Assembly (NCBI RefSeq): GCF_030463535.1
Contig: NC_132898.1
Location: 22,612,662 to 22,676,661, forward strand
Direction of reading: 5' to 3'
Length of the DNA stretch: 64,000 bases
From: Salminus brasiliensis
Taxonomy: Eukaryota; Chordata; Actinopteri; Characiformes; Bryconidae
The notes beneath the pieces are model-generated. The model made no database searches. It saw nothing but the letters and a program-made list of their open reading frames with translations, and had not been told where the DNA came from. Positions 12,101 through 25,194 of this stretch are shown one piece after another. Position 1 is the first letter of the stretch. Every line of letters starts with the position of its first letter. The translations under genes were made by a program, and so were the position numbers.

Positions 12101-14217
12101 AGGGGTAGTCCACACCTGGCACACCACACGCTGATCACTTAACTGCAACTGCACTTCCGATTTCAGAAGAAAAAAAATGAAATAAGCAGGTGTCCAAATA
12201 CGTTTGTCCCTCTAGTGTATGACTTATTATATAATGTTATACATATTTTCCATATAACTCCAGCACTTAGTTGCTGTGTTATTGCCTATATTCACACACA
12301 GGAGGAGGAGAAAGTTGGCACATAAAAAAGCCAACACTTTTAGCTGCCATTTACAGCTCTGCAGAGTTAGTTCGGGGAAAGAACGCTGTTTTCTGCCTCT
12401 GGGTCAGAGCTTTTATCTTTTACACGTCTCTAAATAAGGAGATAAAAAAAAGGGCTGAGGGCGGATTCGGCGGTTGGGCCGTGTGTGGAATGTGGGCTAT
12501 GCGGCTGTATTATGTTCCTCAGCAGGAGGGAATACCTTCCCGCTCACCAGTCTCAGAAACCAGCTCCTTTCAGCCCATTAGCCAGGAACAAAAAAAATAA
12601 GGGTGGGGGAAAACACAGGCCAGGCATTTCCCCTCAATCACTTCTCTTTAGGGAGAGACTTAAAAATAGAGGTCTTCTTTTAGAAATGTAATTGCTAAAT
12701 ACTTCCTTCTGATGTGTAATATGTGTGGGGGTGGGGGGGGGGGGGCAGTACTACAGTATTTGTACTACAGTCTATTTGCAAGATTTTAATTAATTATTTA
12801 TTTTTAAATGCTACTCTTCATTTATGAATATTTTCTTTTGGATTTATTGACAAATTCTGAAAGGCATTGTTAGAGCTTTATTTTTATATATAATGTTTGT
12901 TGATTTCTTGTAATAATAAAACAATTAAAGTAAAACAACAAAACAAGGTTGTCTAAAAGCTTTTAGATATATAGTGGTTGCCATGGTCCTCTTCACCCCC
13001 TACTACTCAAAGAATGCTGCAGTGTTAATTATGGGATGTTTTTTTCAGATCTCGTGTGATTACGCAAAACTTCAGCGAGCTAACGAGAGAGAGAGACAGA
13101 CACTATCGCTGAGCATGTAAGAGTGCATGCATGCGCAAGTTACACACACACTCTCCTGCCTCTGTCGCTTCAGTGCTCCTGTTCAGGTTGTGCATGCGGC
13201 TGGTGTGTCGCGGTTATGCAAGCTAAAGGCTTCAGGGCTGTGTCGGTCGCAAGTTGCCATTATGACAGAAGAGAAAGCAGGACCTCTATTAGCTAGATAA
13301 CCTAGACCCAATATGAATTTAAGAGTTAGCCAGATAACTTCAGTTATCAGAACATCAGTTATCCTGGCGATTGATTTTGAGAAGAAACATTGAATGAGCT
13401 TTTCAAAAATATTTGAGATATTTAGAACCTTGGTGCAGACTGAACAGTGTGTGTGAGAGATCAGATGGGGTATGGCGTGTTTACCCGGTGGCAGTAGTGC
13501 ACAGCTGACACAATCTGTCTGAAGAAATGCCTCGCTTCCTTCTCGGAGATCTGTCTCTCAGTGATGTAGTCGAACAGATCTCCTCTGCTGGCGTACTCCA
13601 TCACGATCACAATCTTATCCTTATTCTCAAACACTAAAGAAGAAAAACAGCGCGCACACACACACAGACACGTTAGGAGCTTAGAAGACAATTAAGTAAA
13701 TAAATAAACAATATAAATGAAAAAGTTCAGTTCTCCCCCTCATACCAAAAGTAGTGGATCAACCCAGAATTTTACACTTTAGATTTACACTGGAGCTACA
13801 AGGCTAATAGCTAATGAAAGCTAATTAGCATCACCCAGGCTAACTGCAGGCCTTAATCATTACACACTCTCCTCACAAACAGTGTGTGGAGGTGTTCATT
13901 AATCTCTAATAGACTTGATTACGTGCTTTCTATAACTGTAGGACTCTTATCTAGAAGATCAGACCAAAGAAAAATAGCTTTAAGATGCTGCTAATGTTTT
14001 TTTGTTTTTTTTTAAAGCCGTGCTGAAATGTACAATTGTCCAGTTTTATAGAGAACAAAGTGTCTGAATGTGCAGTTAGGAGGAACACAGTGTGAATCTG
14101 AGGTTTTGCCAAATTACTCATTTAACAGCAGGACAAGGGTGGGGCGGGGGATCTGGGCACCCCAGCATCTTACATAACCCAACTGGGTCAGGGCTGAACA
14201 AAGGCTTTGCGTGATAC

Positions 14218-14262
<45 letters not shown>

Positions 14263-15503
14263 ATACACAACCGCATCATTAAATAATCTACCCGTTACAC
14301 ACAATCAATTCAACAATTCAACCAAACAAAACACTTCTTTATTTATTAATTGAATTAACAAAGATGATTAACTGTTAAATGCAAACTGAAATCAGGATCA
14401 AATAAAGCCAGATATTGTTATTTAGCCAGATATTGATTTACTACAAGTTCAGAAGTGAATAGGATATTTATAAATCTTTATAAAAATCTTTTGTTTTTCA
14501 ATGTACATTAATTTATCAGTTTTATTCAGAATTCTTTAGACCATTACTACTGAATTCCACACATGGAAATGTCCACACAACAGTGTGGTGTACCTTCGTA
14601 TATGGAGACAATGTACGGGTGGTTGAGGGAGGACATGATCTCAATCTCTCTCCGGATGTGCGTGAGGTCCTGCTCATCTTTAATGTTCTCCTTCCTGATG
14701 GACTTGATGGCTACCTGCAGCAGAAACACAGCAAACACCAGGTCACTCACTCTCCTGTGAAGTTTACTCCAAACTACTCCATGTTCCACCGATACAGGAA
14801 AAAAATAGCATTGGGCTAAAATATGCTCAGTTACCCCCAACGTAGTCGATCAGCAAACATAAGGTTCAGTGTTTGACTTTAGTTAGTTAGTTTTACACTG
14901 GAGCTACGAGGCTAACGTAGCTAACAGGTAATGGAAGTGTATACCTCACCAGCCAACTGGAAACGATGGCAAATGGCTTTGTTAGCTTTTCTAACAGACT
15001 TTATTCCATGATGAAGGATAACCAGGAGCTACCAGAGTATGAATAGTATGAATCCAGGGTTCAGTACTATTAACCTTTGTTAGAACAATAAAGACAGGCC
15101 TGGAATTACAGTATTAAGAGCTTGTGATGACCTGTGGATGTTCTCTGGTTCTGTTTTCTATTGTTTGGGATTACGTCAGAGAAACACAAAAGACATGGGT
15201 GCGCTCTCGGCCCACTGTGTTCTCTCGCTCTCTCTCTGTATGCAAATCACTGTTTTATGTGTCAGATGAATACAGAGGAGTCTGATGTGTTTGTGTGACC
15301 CCCGCCCAGACAGGCTCTTATGGACATGTGTGTAAGTGTAATGTCATCTACGCTGTGTGTGTAGTTTGGGATTTTTGGGATTCCACAAGCTGTTTTGCGT
15401 CAGAGGGGACCCCTGTAGGGAAACGGAAAGAGGGCCGGGACGGTCGGGGGGAATAACAGGTCAAAAGCTCACACTGAATGGCTTGAGAGAGACGGCTGCT
15501 GGA

Positions 15504-15549
<46 letters not shown>

Positions 15550-18500
15550 GAATGCATGTTTTTAATGCTTCACAAAAAATTCAGTACATCTGATTCATAC
15601 ATTTAGGATCTTTTAGTGATATAATAATAATAATAAAAAAATTAGTGCAAATACACGTCTGGCTGAACCTCTAAAAGCTCTCTCACTTAAAGTTATTCTG
15701 CCAAATAGTTATGAATACACTGTCCGATGCAAGGAGTTTTAAAAAGAATGACATTATATATTTTTTCATAAATATAATTTAATATAAAAAGGTGCCAATT
15801 ATGAAAAGTGATCATTATTATTATTAGTATTTTATTTTAAGTATAGCTCTATCATGTGGAGAACAGTGCCTATGCCCACACTTTGTTTCTGCACACTATC
15901 CGGTTTTTTTTGTGAGCCACAGCTACCAACTAATCCTACATCGCCACTGCAGTGGCAAGAGGTCAGATAAATACAGGCCAAGGTCACTCCCTTGGCAACT
16001 GCCCGTTTGTTGTTTTATAAAATTCAGAAGACGAGTGCAGGTTCACTGGTGGGTTTGGATAGTAAATAAAATGGCTGTGTGTGTGTTGTAGTCATGGCGA
16101 CCGGCGCCTGGTTCCATTCACCACCACTGTAAAAGAAATGAGAGTCGTACGTTTCTCTGCAATGAACCACAATTTCAACCCAAACTCCCACTCTGAAGGT
16201 GTTCATCTCACACACTGAATTCTGGGAGAATTTTGAAAATCAGGTGGAATTCCCCTTTAAAGAGGAATCATGCTTCGTGTCTGTAGTGTTTATTACATTT
16301 GTGTGGATAATTTACACTTTTAAATTCCTTTGGTTCTAGACACCGCAGGACACAAATGTGTGTGTGTTGAGTGAAAACAACATGTCCCGACCTGATGCAC
16401 CGAATTCCCAGCTATCAGTAAGTATCAGGGGTGTGCGAGGGGCAGATTGGCGATAGTGCCCTGGATGCTATTTTCATCTGCCCAAATTACCCTACAGTTA
16501 TTTCCTGTCCGGCACGTTCTGAGCTTCACTGGGTTCGGGCAGTTTCTATTTTAAGCGGCCAAGCTGTAGGTATGCGGGTAAATCACACACTTTAAAGACA
16601 TGCCTATCTCTCTCTCTCGCTCTCTCTCTGCCAACAATTCCTCCATAATTCCAAAACATCTCTACAGCTAGAGAAACCTATCCAGTCAGGATTGTTCATG
16701 GTGATGGTGGTGAAGGAACCCAGACATCTGAACCTCTAAAAGCTCCCTCACAGAAAGTTATTACTCCAGTTCTGAGAAGATTTTGGGTCTAAATGGTTTC
16801 TAAATCGGATATAGATATAGGAAGTGGAGGATACATGAAAAAATTTGTGGAAGAAAAAACGTCCTCAAAGAAAATGTATTTGTTCAGATCTGCCACTATT
16901 TTACCATCATCAGCATTCCATATAAAACTCAGAAGACGCACGCAGATTCACTGGTGGATTTGGATTGTAAATAAAATGTTATAAAATGTTCTGATTTATG
17001 CAGAGATTTTTTTGTACAGAATTGTTTATCATCATGTCCTGAAAGGCAAACCTGTAAAACAGTGTGCAGCACTAGTTCTCTCTTCCGAACAGACCCCACA
17101 GGGCCACTAGCGCTTCTGAACAAACGGCTGCTACCAAATATAGCACCTCCCTGACCTTGTGCCTGTCCATCTGAGGGGTCAGCACTGTGGCTTTTCGCCA
17201 TTTTCTTTTCTTTAAACTGCCCGGCCTGTTTGACCAGCTGTTTTCTACCGCGTTAGCCGGCCTCTGATAACCTTTCACCCACACAGTCACTATGCTAACA
17301 CAGCAGCTAAGCAAAGACTGGATGAGAGGTGTTGGAATGCTTCAGGGGGAAACGTGAGCGCGAGCGGCCTGCTGTAGGAATATATAGAGGGATGGTGAAA
17401 GGATGAAAGGATATGTACTCAGAAAAAGGAAGTGATTTCGGGGGAAAGCCGCCAGCCCTAGCTCACTGTTTATGTCGTGTTTTTGTTTCCTTGTCTTCAG
17501 TTTCAAGTTCAGTTGAAGGGTAAAACGAGAAGTAATAGGAGTCAATCAGTAACTCGTTTAATTAACACTTCATCCCTCAGATCTGCCCCAGCTCAAACAG
17601 CAGCTGCACGTGTAGGTCTTTAAAGAGCCCATATCCTAAAATTTCCACCCCCCACCCCGAGGGGTGTTTCACAAAACAGGACTTGGCCCTGAAGTCTAAC
17701 CTGTCCAATAGGATAAAAGCTGATTTTTTTAAATGTATTTATTAATTATTTCTATTTAGGTATCTAGGTATCTCCCTGAGATCCAGATCCTTAGTGTTTT
17801 TGTGGGTTTATAAACCAAAACCCTTTTACCCCTTATAATTAAACACACTGTGCCTTTAAGACTGATTTGTGTAAATTAGCCCAGTCCTGATTGGCTGTAT
17901 TACACCTCGATCTGGACAAAAAAAAACTCCATTTAACTTCCGCATTTATGGGGCAGGGCTAAACTGCTGTAGGCTAAGTGGGTGCTTGTGTAAATATGTT
18001 TGTGGAGTGGAGTGAACTATAGTTAATATATAGTTCTATATAACTATATAACTATAGTTAAGTTAATTACTAGCTAGACGTTACCGTGGCACTGTTCTGA
18101 AAAGACTTGAGCTAAAGGAACAGTTCAATGTTAACGTTTTGCTAATTGGTGACTGGATTTCTGTCACCATTAGCCGCATTAGTGTGTTTGGTTGAACCAT
18201 GCCTTTAACGTCATTTTCAAGAGGTGTTTTCTTTTTTTTTTTGCTGTGGTCCTTCATCAGTGAGCCACAACGAACCCCTTCACTCAGCTGTTAATAATTC
18301 CAGTATCTGATCACGCACATGACTTGATAATCACATTAGTGTGATGTTCCACATTCCAGAAGTTCCAGCAGGTGCTCAAACGACCTTGATATCGGAGAAC
18401 CGTTGTTGGGTGCAAATCCAGCAGGGATTAGAATCCCAGAGTTCTGAACGGCCTGAAACCCGGCCCTGATAAACAGCTTCTCGGAGCGAGTTTCTCAGAA

Positions 18501-21500
18501 GCCTTTCGAGTGGAGTCATATTTTATTTCATCCAGATTTTGGAGCACATCATGGACATTGTCAGCACTTCTGGCTCTGACCGGCTATCTGCTTTATTAAT
18601 AAGAGGGTGTGATCAGCTGGATTCAGTGTTGCTCAGTGTCCGATATACTGAATACAAACGTACATGACATAAAACACACCATACGAATAGTTTTTGACCA
18701 TATTTGTTGTTTTGCCTCTTCTAATAACTGTTGCCAGGTATTGTGATATTTTGCCATATCACCCACAGTAGTGTACAGTGGTGTAACACCCATTAGTACT
18801 GTATATAAAAATACAGAAAAATAGAATGTATTGCACATTTAATTAAATAAAGTTCCTGAGACTTGACTGCACATAATCTCGATCAATTTATCAAACCACA
18901 ATAAACTTTAGTATTCAAAATCTTGTCACTTGTCATTAATAGATCTGAATAATCTTATACAGCTCAATGCTGAGGGAGTTTTTAAGCGCAAGTGCTTAAA
19001 TGTGGTTTTAGCCGGTTTTCTCTCGCTGCTGTTCACAAACTGCATGATCCAGCATGCTCCCAGACATTTCAAAGACTCATAAGGACAAGTCTGGACGTCA
19101 CACACCCACACACAGACAGACAGACACGCAGCCAAACATTGCAAAATGCTTCATGTCCATCTCTATTTGGTCACCAATGCTGGGATTTACACTCTATGCA
19201 ATCTTAACAGTTACAGGCTGTGCTAAAATCTGGAGTTTCAAAGTCAGGTACAGATAATCTACACACAGAACCTAATCTAGAGCCAAGCCAACAGCTGCTC
19301 TACAGCACCCAGACAAGAATTAAGGTCAGGCCGTGGCTGCAGCACATCCATCTGTTCCTCGCTGACCTTTACTGTGTGTCGTCTTTGACACACAAATGGA
19401 CAAAAGTACAGACCCAAAAAAAAAAAAAGTAGTAGCTGCTGCTACTGTTGTTAATCGACATGCCAACACACGCAGGACCATGTTTATAGACAACAGGGCC
19501 TTATAAAGGATCAGAAAGCACATAAGCAAGTCTATTACAGCTTACTGAACACCGCCACACGGCTTGAGGAGCATGTGAGATGATTAGAATCATGCTAACG
19601 TAGGAAGACCTCACATTCTTTTTTTGGGGGTTGATAAAAATGCACCCGGCCGAGAATTCTGAATTGCAACATCCTAACCATGGTGGACATGTCTGTGTCC
19701 CCAGTGTCCTCTTTATTAAAAACTAAATATGGGCACCCTAGCGAACTCATTTTTCCAATACGTGTTAGCTATGTTGGCCTCGTAGCGCCAGTGTAAAACT
19801 AAAGTCGTTCAGTTCAGAAGTGCAGAGACCAAACAAACAGGTCTTGGCTTGACTACATTTGAAGTTTTTGCAAACTATTCCTTTAATACCCGTCCTTGGA
19901 GTCACTTTGAAGCTAAAACGACACTTGGCGACAGCCAACCGTAGGATAATTTGATGCTAGCTGAGCGAGATTTTAGAGGCCACGATGCGATTTTGGAAAG
20001 TTTTCGCTTTCGCTTTCCAGTGACGTCTTTGTTTTCTCAGACACAAGGGGGAAGTTGTTCTCGCTATCAGACGTCTATCAGGTCGGGATTCATTTCTGAT
20101 TGCGTGTGTGCGTGTGTGTGTGTGAGGCTTACATAATTTCCACACAAACACCCACACAGTTTCATACTGAAATTATTCCCTCGTAGACTGAGGAAGTCAG
20201 AAAAAAGTCCAGATGTGGAAATTTAGGGGAATTTTCTTACTCACACTTTTCAGAATAAATTTGTTGACTAGCATGTAGCCACTGATTAGCCTAGCTACTT
20301 TAGCAGAACTAGGTTAGTCTCTTTATTAGCCCCAGTTAACTATCAATAATTTTGCAATCATTGTAATTACCAAAAAAATAATAATAAAAAAAAATGGTAT
20401 TTTGAGAATTTTTGTTTTTTGGGACCGATTTTAATTCTTGACCAATTTCAAAATGGTAAAATAGCTTGGTGTACGTGTAGGAAATGTGGCCAAAACACTA
20501 TTACGATACTTAAAAAAAAAAAATAAATAAAAATACTATGAAACAATATTCATCTCAACATTGTGATGCAAGGTTTAAAAAAAAAACTGTCAAAAACATT
20601 TGAAAAAGAATTTTATTGCACTTAAGACAGCAGTTAAAAATGCTACAGCATACTGTTTATAACAATAATACAATTTAATCACAATAATGATAAGTCACAC
20701 TTCCCCGTATCTAGCTTTGTGTATTATTCTTGTCTATATTAAACTTAAAATTGGCTCTCCATTACAGAAACGGCACACTGTACAGTGGGTCAGCTGTGTT
20801 GGGTCAGGGTGAATTCTGTGACATCTTTAATGGTGATTCTACAGCGAACACCAAGTAGTGAGCAGTGAATTAGTGGCCGTTTCCGAACACAGCGATGCTG
20901 AAATGTGAGATTATGATTCAAAGAATCATTTTCTAATTGAATCAAATCACGGTAAGGTCAGTATTTCCATGTTTACTTCCTATGGTTCCACTGTTGAGGT
21001 AAGAAACCGCAGAAGGGGTTTTAGTTATCTACACTCTCTCACACTCACAGAACAGGTTATCCAGGCCTAACAGTTAAAACAGTTAATGACTTTTCAAAGA
21101 AGTCAGCTGATTCAGCATGACCAAAGGCCATTTATCCAAAAAGCACAGTAAGGATCTAACTACTACTACTGTTAGCAGGACAGAAGGCCATGGCTGGATG
21201 TTACCATTTCAGCTTTTCATTAAAGCCTGACTTGGAGTAAAGAGATTTCTCCTAGGTTGATGGTTTAATCCAATTTAAACAGGACAATACAGACCCCCCC
21301 CCCCAACCCCAACACCTGACCCATAAAGCAAATCCCAGAACAGAAACCTGCGTCGCTTTGAAAAGATCCTTAAGGCAAACTTCCATTGTAAGCCTCAGAT
21401 TCCAGTGTCAAACTAAACTTGGTATCTTTAATTTACCGCCACATTTGACCATACTGTTTATGACTAGATTTTGTTTAATAAACCCGTAACTCACTGCCTG

Positions 21501-23256
21501 TGTAAATAAACACACAAAACATTCACACCTTCCCAGTACGATCTATTATCCAAGTCAAAACACAAATATTATAATAAGTGAGACAGTGTTTTATGCTCTC
21601 TGGGACTTCAGCTTATGTATGGCTGTGGCATCAGGGGGGATCTCAGAGTGAGCGCTTAGACAGCTGCACCACTCAGGAGTGCATTTTCAGATTTATGGCC
21701 CTCTAAATGTACACTCCTAGACTGGACTCAGCTATTTTTTGGAGCTGGATATTCATGAAACACATTATATTACACATGAAATATGGTTTTATGACGTGGC
21801 ACAGTTCCAGCTCAGTTCAGGCACATTTACAGTAAACACTGAAGATGACAAGGAAACAAACTTTATATAAATGCTATTTTAGGCCTTTTGAAACCTGCAA
21901 ACTTTTGGTCACATGTAAGACTCTACTTAAAGCCATTTATGCTGATGTTGTAGTTCTCGATACACGTAAGCAAATAGTCACTGAACAACATTACCGAAAT
22001 GTTATCTAGTGAACCACGTGGCCCAAATGTAAGGTCCAGTCAATCCAGATGGGCCTGTAATTACATTTCGTGTGTATATACATATATATATATATAAAAT
22101 TTAATGAGTTATAATGTACCTTCCTGGCGTGTTTACAGCAGTGTAAATGTGACTGATCTACAGATCAGGGACAGATTGATCTGCTGGTATTTGACAAGGA
22201 TTAAAAAGCGCCCGTTCTGAGTCCAGCGGCCTTCCCTTAGGTTATTTAAAGAGCTGGGTGTGCGGCAATGAACACCAAAAACCAGTTCTATTGTTGTTAG
22301 TGTGGTGAATGTGTTCGTAAGTGACTCACACTGACAGACTTACAATGAAAACAACATTGAATGCAGACACGCAACTGGGAACCAGTGGGGCCTACTGGCA
22401 CTTTAATGCCACACTGGCTGAAGTTTATTCCATTGGTGTAAAATAAAGCATTAAAAGCTCTAAAGTCAGAAATGTGAGCTACCATGAAGCAGTGCTGGAG
22501 ATGAATAAACACTGAAGAATGAAATTAATCCCAATAAATATGTTAATACCACAACATAAGGTTTTTGAAGATGCTAAGGTACACAAGTTTGTGTTATAGG
22601 GCTAAATGTATAAGTAAAAATATTTGAGCAGTTAATCTAGTCAGAATTAAGGCATTTGAAAACTATTTACTATTAACTATTACTAATTTTAACATAGGTA
22701 TATGTAAAGCAATCCTGCTTAAGATTGACAATGCGGTGGTTGGTTTCTTGGAATTGTCCGTTCCACCTTAAATGGTGCAGCAGTTGCATTGTGGCGCCTG
22801 AGGCGCCACAATGCAACTGCTGCACCATTTAAGGTGGAACGGACAATTCCAAGAAACCAACTTCAACATCGCGTTTAATGGTAAATTAAAGTACGAACAA
22901 TTAATCAAACCAAGATAAATGTAGTATACCCATTCAGAACTCCATCTAAGGTTCAACCAAACACAACTTCATTATTTTACACCAACCCCGAAGTAGCTAG
23001 AACAAAAACACCACCAACTCACCATTCTCCCAGACCTCTCCACAGCCTTCTTCACCTTCCCATACGTCCCTTTCCCCAGAGTCTCCAGAAACTCGTATCT
23101 GTGCTTGAGGTTGTGCTTGTGATGATGTCTCTTCACGGCTTGTCGTTTGGTCGGAGCCGGACTGGCACACTGTTCGCCGGCATGGAGACCCAAAGCTGCT
23201 GACTTGGCTCCCCCACCCTCCATGCCTACCTGTGTTTTACTGTCCAACAAATGCAT
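9107..23256 (-). CDS. nuak2: NUAK family SNF1-like kinase 2
   Basis: AMPK-related serine/threonine kinase activated by LKB1, acting on actomyosin contractility and stress responses. Six exons, all with matching phases: 23256-23023, 14714-14594, 13633-13485, 11827-11762, 10493-10241, 10098-9107; 604 residues, close to human NUAK2. Seen in the protein: family signature [20 protein letters not shown]; glycine loop LGKGTYGKV (60-68); catalytic Lys82 in [13 protein letters not shown] (His173-Asp175); DFG (193-195); and activation loop [14 protein letters not shown], where Thr208 falls at the LKB1 site number known for human NUAK2. The large last exon encodes the regulatory tail with three GILK motifs ([37 protein letters not shown]), known in NUAKs to bind protein phosphatase 1. 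The start is either the Met at 23256 or the one at 23223 (MEGGG). The gene converges with the cyclin and diverges from dstyk. Confidence 0.95.
9985..9999 (+). promoter_or_regulatory. CTCF-like motif inside nuak2 last exon
   Basis: ccagcagagggtgct matches the CTCF core except one C-to-T. It lies in coding sequence, so the match may be coincidental. Confidence 0.3.
11335..11560. repeat. Copy of the element seen at 4.5-5.8 kb, without the array
   Basis: Contains tagctccacctcagtgtg, catttagagtgtgttact, tctctcattagggttgaatg and ttctgtaaggcttgtctgac, in the order of the 72-bp unit followed by the right end of the 4532-5840 element. It lies in nuak2 intron 4. Confidence 0.65.
11920..12222. mobile_element. 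Short DNA transposon copy ('caaatgtttgtggacacc' family)
   Basis: Begins caaatgtttgtggacacccc and ends gtgtccaaatacgtttgtcc, with the internal signature 'gagaagtattgccaatagaa'. Relatives lie at 33160-33640, 36503-37075, 37500-38565, 39540-39755 and 62425-62800. Non-coding; in nuak2 intron 3. Confidence 0.65.
12725..12745. repeat. Poly-G tract
   Basis: A run of G broken by a single T, in nuak2 intron 3. It could form a G-quadruplex, but the length may be an assembly estimate. Confidence 0.7.
14219..14255. repeat. (GT)n microsatellite
   Basis: About 18 GT units in nuak2 intron 2. Confidence 0.95.
14860..15505. other. nuak2 intron 1, start-codon-distal end
   Basis: No exon is visible. A fragment of the dispersed 'ttagctac...gctccagtgtaaaact' unit lies inverted near 14885-14930. 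Confidence 0.5.
15505..15547. repeat. (CA)n microsatellite
   Basis: About 20 CA units in nuak2 intron 1; they create spurious open frames on both strands. Confidence 0.95.
16013..16260. repeat. Dispersed non-coding repeat
   Basis: Contains cagaagacg...tcactggtgg and tggttccattcaccaccact, and ends caggtggaattcccctttaa. Part is repeated at 16915-16980, and an inverted relative lies just after dstyk exon 1 (26740-26930). I do not recognise the family. Confidence 0.55.
16915..16980. repeat. Second copy of the 16.0-kb repeat end
   Basis: aactcagaagacgcacgcag ... tcactggtggatttgg ... gtaaataaaatg matches 16016-16075 with few changes. Confidence 0.6.
17000..22730. other. nuak2 intron 1, central part
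   Basis: No coding exon found on either strand. It holds simple runs (poly-C near 21295, TA near 22082-22097), a fragment of the 'ttagctatgttggcctcgtagc' unit near 19765, and otherwise unique-looking AT-rich sequence. Confidence 0.5.
22739..22861. repeat. Perfect 123-bp palindrome
   Basis: Two 61-base arms match exactly as reverse complements around one central base (G at 22800); the centre reads gtggcgcctgaggcgccac. Arms start gttggtttcttggaattgtc and end in its complement. It lies in nuak2 intron 1, 162 bases after exon 1. No transposon ends were recognised, and no mismatch was seen by eye. Confidence 0.9.
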
Positions 23257-23299
23257 CTACAAGAACCTCTCGCTAAACAGCTCTAAACATCTGCTGTGA

Positions 23300-23480
23300 C
23301 TCATTAAAGCTGGCCTGAGAACAAGCTGAAGACTGTCTCTACTTACTTGTGGCCGAGAGAGGCGCACGCAGTCACAGGTAGCACACTTCTACCGTCTGCT
23401 TTTAACCGTGCTGCCGGCTGTAGAGCGCTGGCTCATGAATATTTATTAGTGGGCGGGGCGTCGCCGCAGGGACAGGGTTG
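23300..23480 (-). promoter_or_regulatory. nuak2: nuak2 promoter/5' UTR candidate
   Basis: GC-rich patch upstream of the nuak2 start. On the minus strand it reads GC box (ccccgccc near 23455), ttattaatat-like AT stretch (taataaatattcatgag), then ggttaaaagcagac about 50 bases on, like a TATA-type core. A donor-like GTAAGT at 23346-23341 and acceptor-like ttcttgtag just before the ATG at 23256 would allow a very short 5' UTR intron, but an unspliced leader is equally possible. Confidence 0.45.
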
Positions 23481-23509
23481 CCAGGTTTGCGCGGCAAGCA
23501 TGTGTTACA

Positions 23510-24110
23510 TGCCTTAAAATCATTATTAATTATTGTCTTCATATTTTGAGATAGTATCGCTAAATAATGACTAATTTTTTATTTATTTATTTATTTTATA
23601 TATTTTCGAGAACATAACCATAATAGTTTTGAGGTACTAAGTACAATTTGGGTGAATATAAATAATTTATATGCTTCTAATTTAAAATGTTAGGAAAATT
23701 AGTAATTTAGCAGAGATACCAAGAAATAAAAATAAAATAAACTGAGAAAACAATTATTCTTTTGAGACACTAAGTCAGATTGTGGCTTGGTGTGGGTACA
23801 CGTTCTCTGCTTTAAAATAATAATAATTATGATTAATTATTGTCTTAACATTTTGACATAGTATCGCGAAATAATAACTTTATTTTTCATATTTTCGAGA
23901 ACATAGCCATTACTTTGTGATACTAAGTCATAGTTTTGAGGTACTAAGTACAATTTGGGTCAAAGTAAATAATTTATGGGGTACTAATTTAAAATCGTTT
24001 TGAAAGCAGTTAGTAATTTAGTCGAGATACCAAGTCAAAAAATAAAATACAAAGAGAAAATAATGATTCTCTTGAGACACTAAGTCAGATTTTGGCTTCA
24101 AATAATTAAT
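23510..24110. repeat. Tandem duplication of about 300 bp, AT-rich
   Basis: Copy one (about 23510-23800) and copy two (about 23812-24110) share taattattgtctt, tatattttcgagaacata, tagttttgaggtactaagta, gcagagatacc/gtcgagatacc and gagacactaagtcagat in the same order. Inside each copy the short phrase 'gaNatactaagtca' itself recurs. It lies between the divergent nuak2 and dstyk genes. Confidence 0.8.
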
Positions 24111-24472
24111 GTATTCAAATAAATCTCAAGATTGGTATCCTGACAAAATTAGCATGACAAAATTATCCCAGATAATTCTATTTTTATTGTTTTATATAGT
24201 TATCATGGATTAGATATTTAAATTAATTTGGGTAAGTTTGACATTTCGCCATTTTCCCCATTACAGAAAAACGCAAGCAAATACAATAATTACATGGTAT
24301 ATTTGGACTCCCATCTTCTTTATTAACCATTTTATTATTCTTAAAATAATGGCATAAAATTTAAATTTAAATAAAATTTGCATGATGAACTAAATTTCAA
24401 TTATAATTATTTATTATTCAACTATTCTTTTTTGTACGTGTTCCCACCGTCTGTTGCAGTTCACACCGGCCG

Positions 24473-24487
24473 CCACTAGATGGAGAC
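24473..24487 (+). promoter_or_regulatory. CTCF-like motif between nuak2 and dstyk
   Basis: ccactagatggag fits the CTCF core well, with one mismatch at the GGC. It lies in a small CpG-rich patch (24470-24620) between the divergent genes. Confidence 0.35.
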
Positions 24488-25194
24488 AAAAGACCGAGAA
24501 AGAGCTCAGCGCCGCGTCACCGCGTGTGGAATCCGAACTATTTGAAACGCTTCCTTTGTTCTGACGATAAAAGCGATCCGAGCAGCTCTGAGAGCGGAAA
24601 CCCGGACACCCGGCTGAAGACCCGGAGAAAACACACGAAAGAAAGAAAACGTTCTCATTAGAAGCAGAGTCAGAGAATGGAGTCCAAACGAAAACGAACT
24701 GTATTGCTTTCACTTTAAAGACGGGAAAAGGATCATCATTTGTTCGGGCTTTCGTGCTGATCCAAGACGTTTAGTAAACGTGAGCTTAGGGAATCCCAAT
24801 GAGCATCAGCACTTCCGAACATCACCTTATCCAATTTTTCCCCAGAATAATTTTCTTTAGGATAATGATCTCGAGATAATAATGCTGAGACAAAATCTGT
24901 CTAAATATCTCGACATAAAGATTTTTGTTTCTACATTATTCTGCATTATGATTTAATATCACACAAATTAATCATTTTCTCCACAGTTTGACATACTAAC
25001 AATAAACTGGCATATTTCCTTTTTTTTTTTTACATTTTGAATAAGATTGACTTGACATTGATCTTGAAATCTAATAAATAATAACTTTATTAGATTTTGT
25101 ACTTAATATCTAAATAAAAGCTTATCTAGATATCTAGATAAAAGCTTTTTTAAAAAAAAAATATTCATTCATTCATTCACAATTCAGTCATTAT

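Noticed and set aside
24414-24713. 99-codon minus-strand frame in the CpG-rich patch
   Set aside because: No homology recognised and no splice partners; it is more likely regulatory DNA between nuak2 and dstyk.
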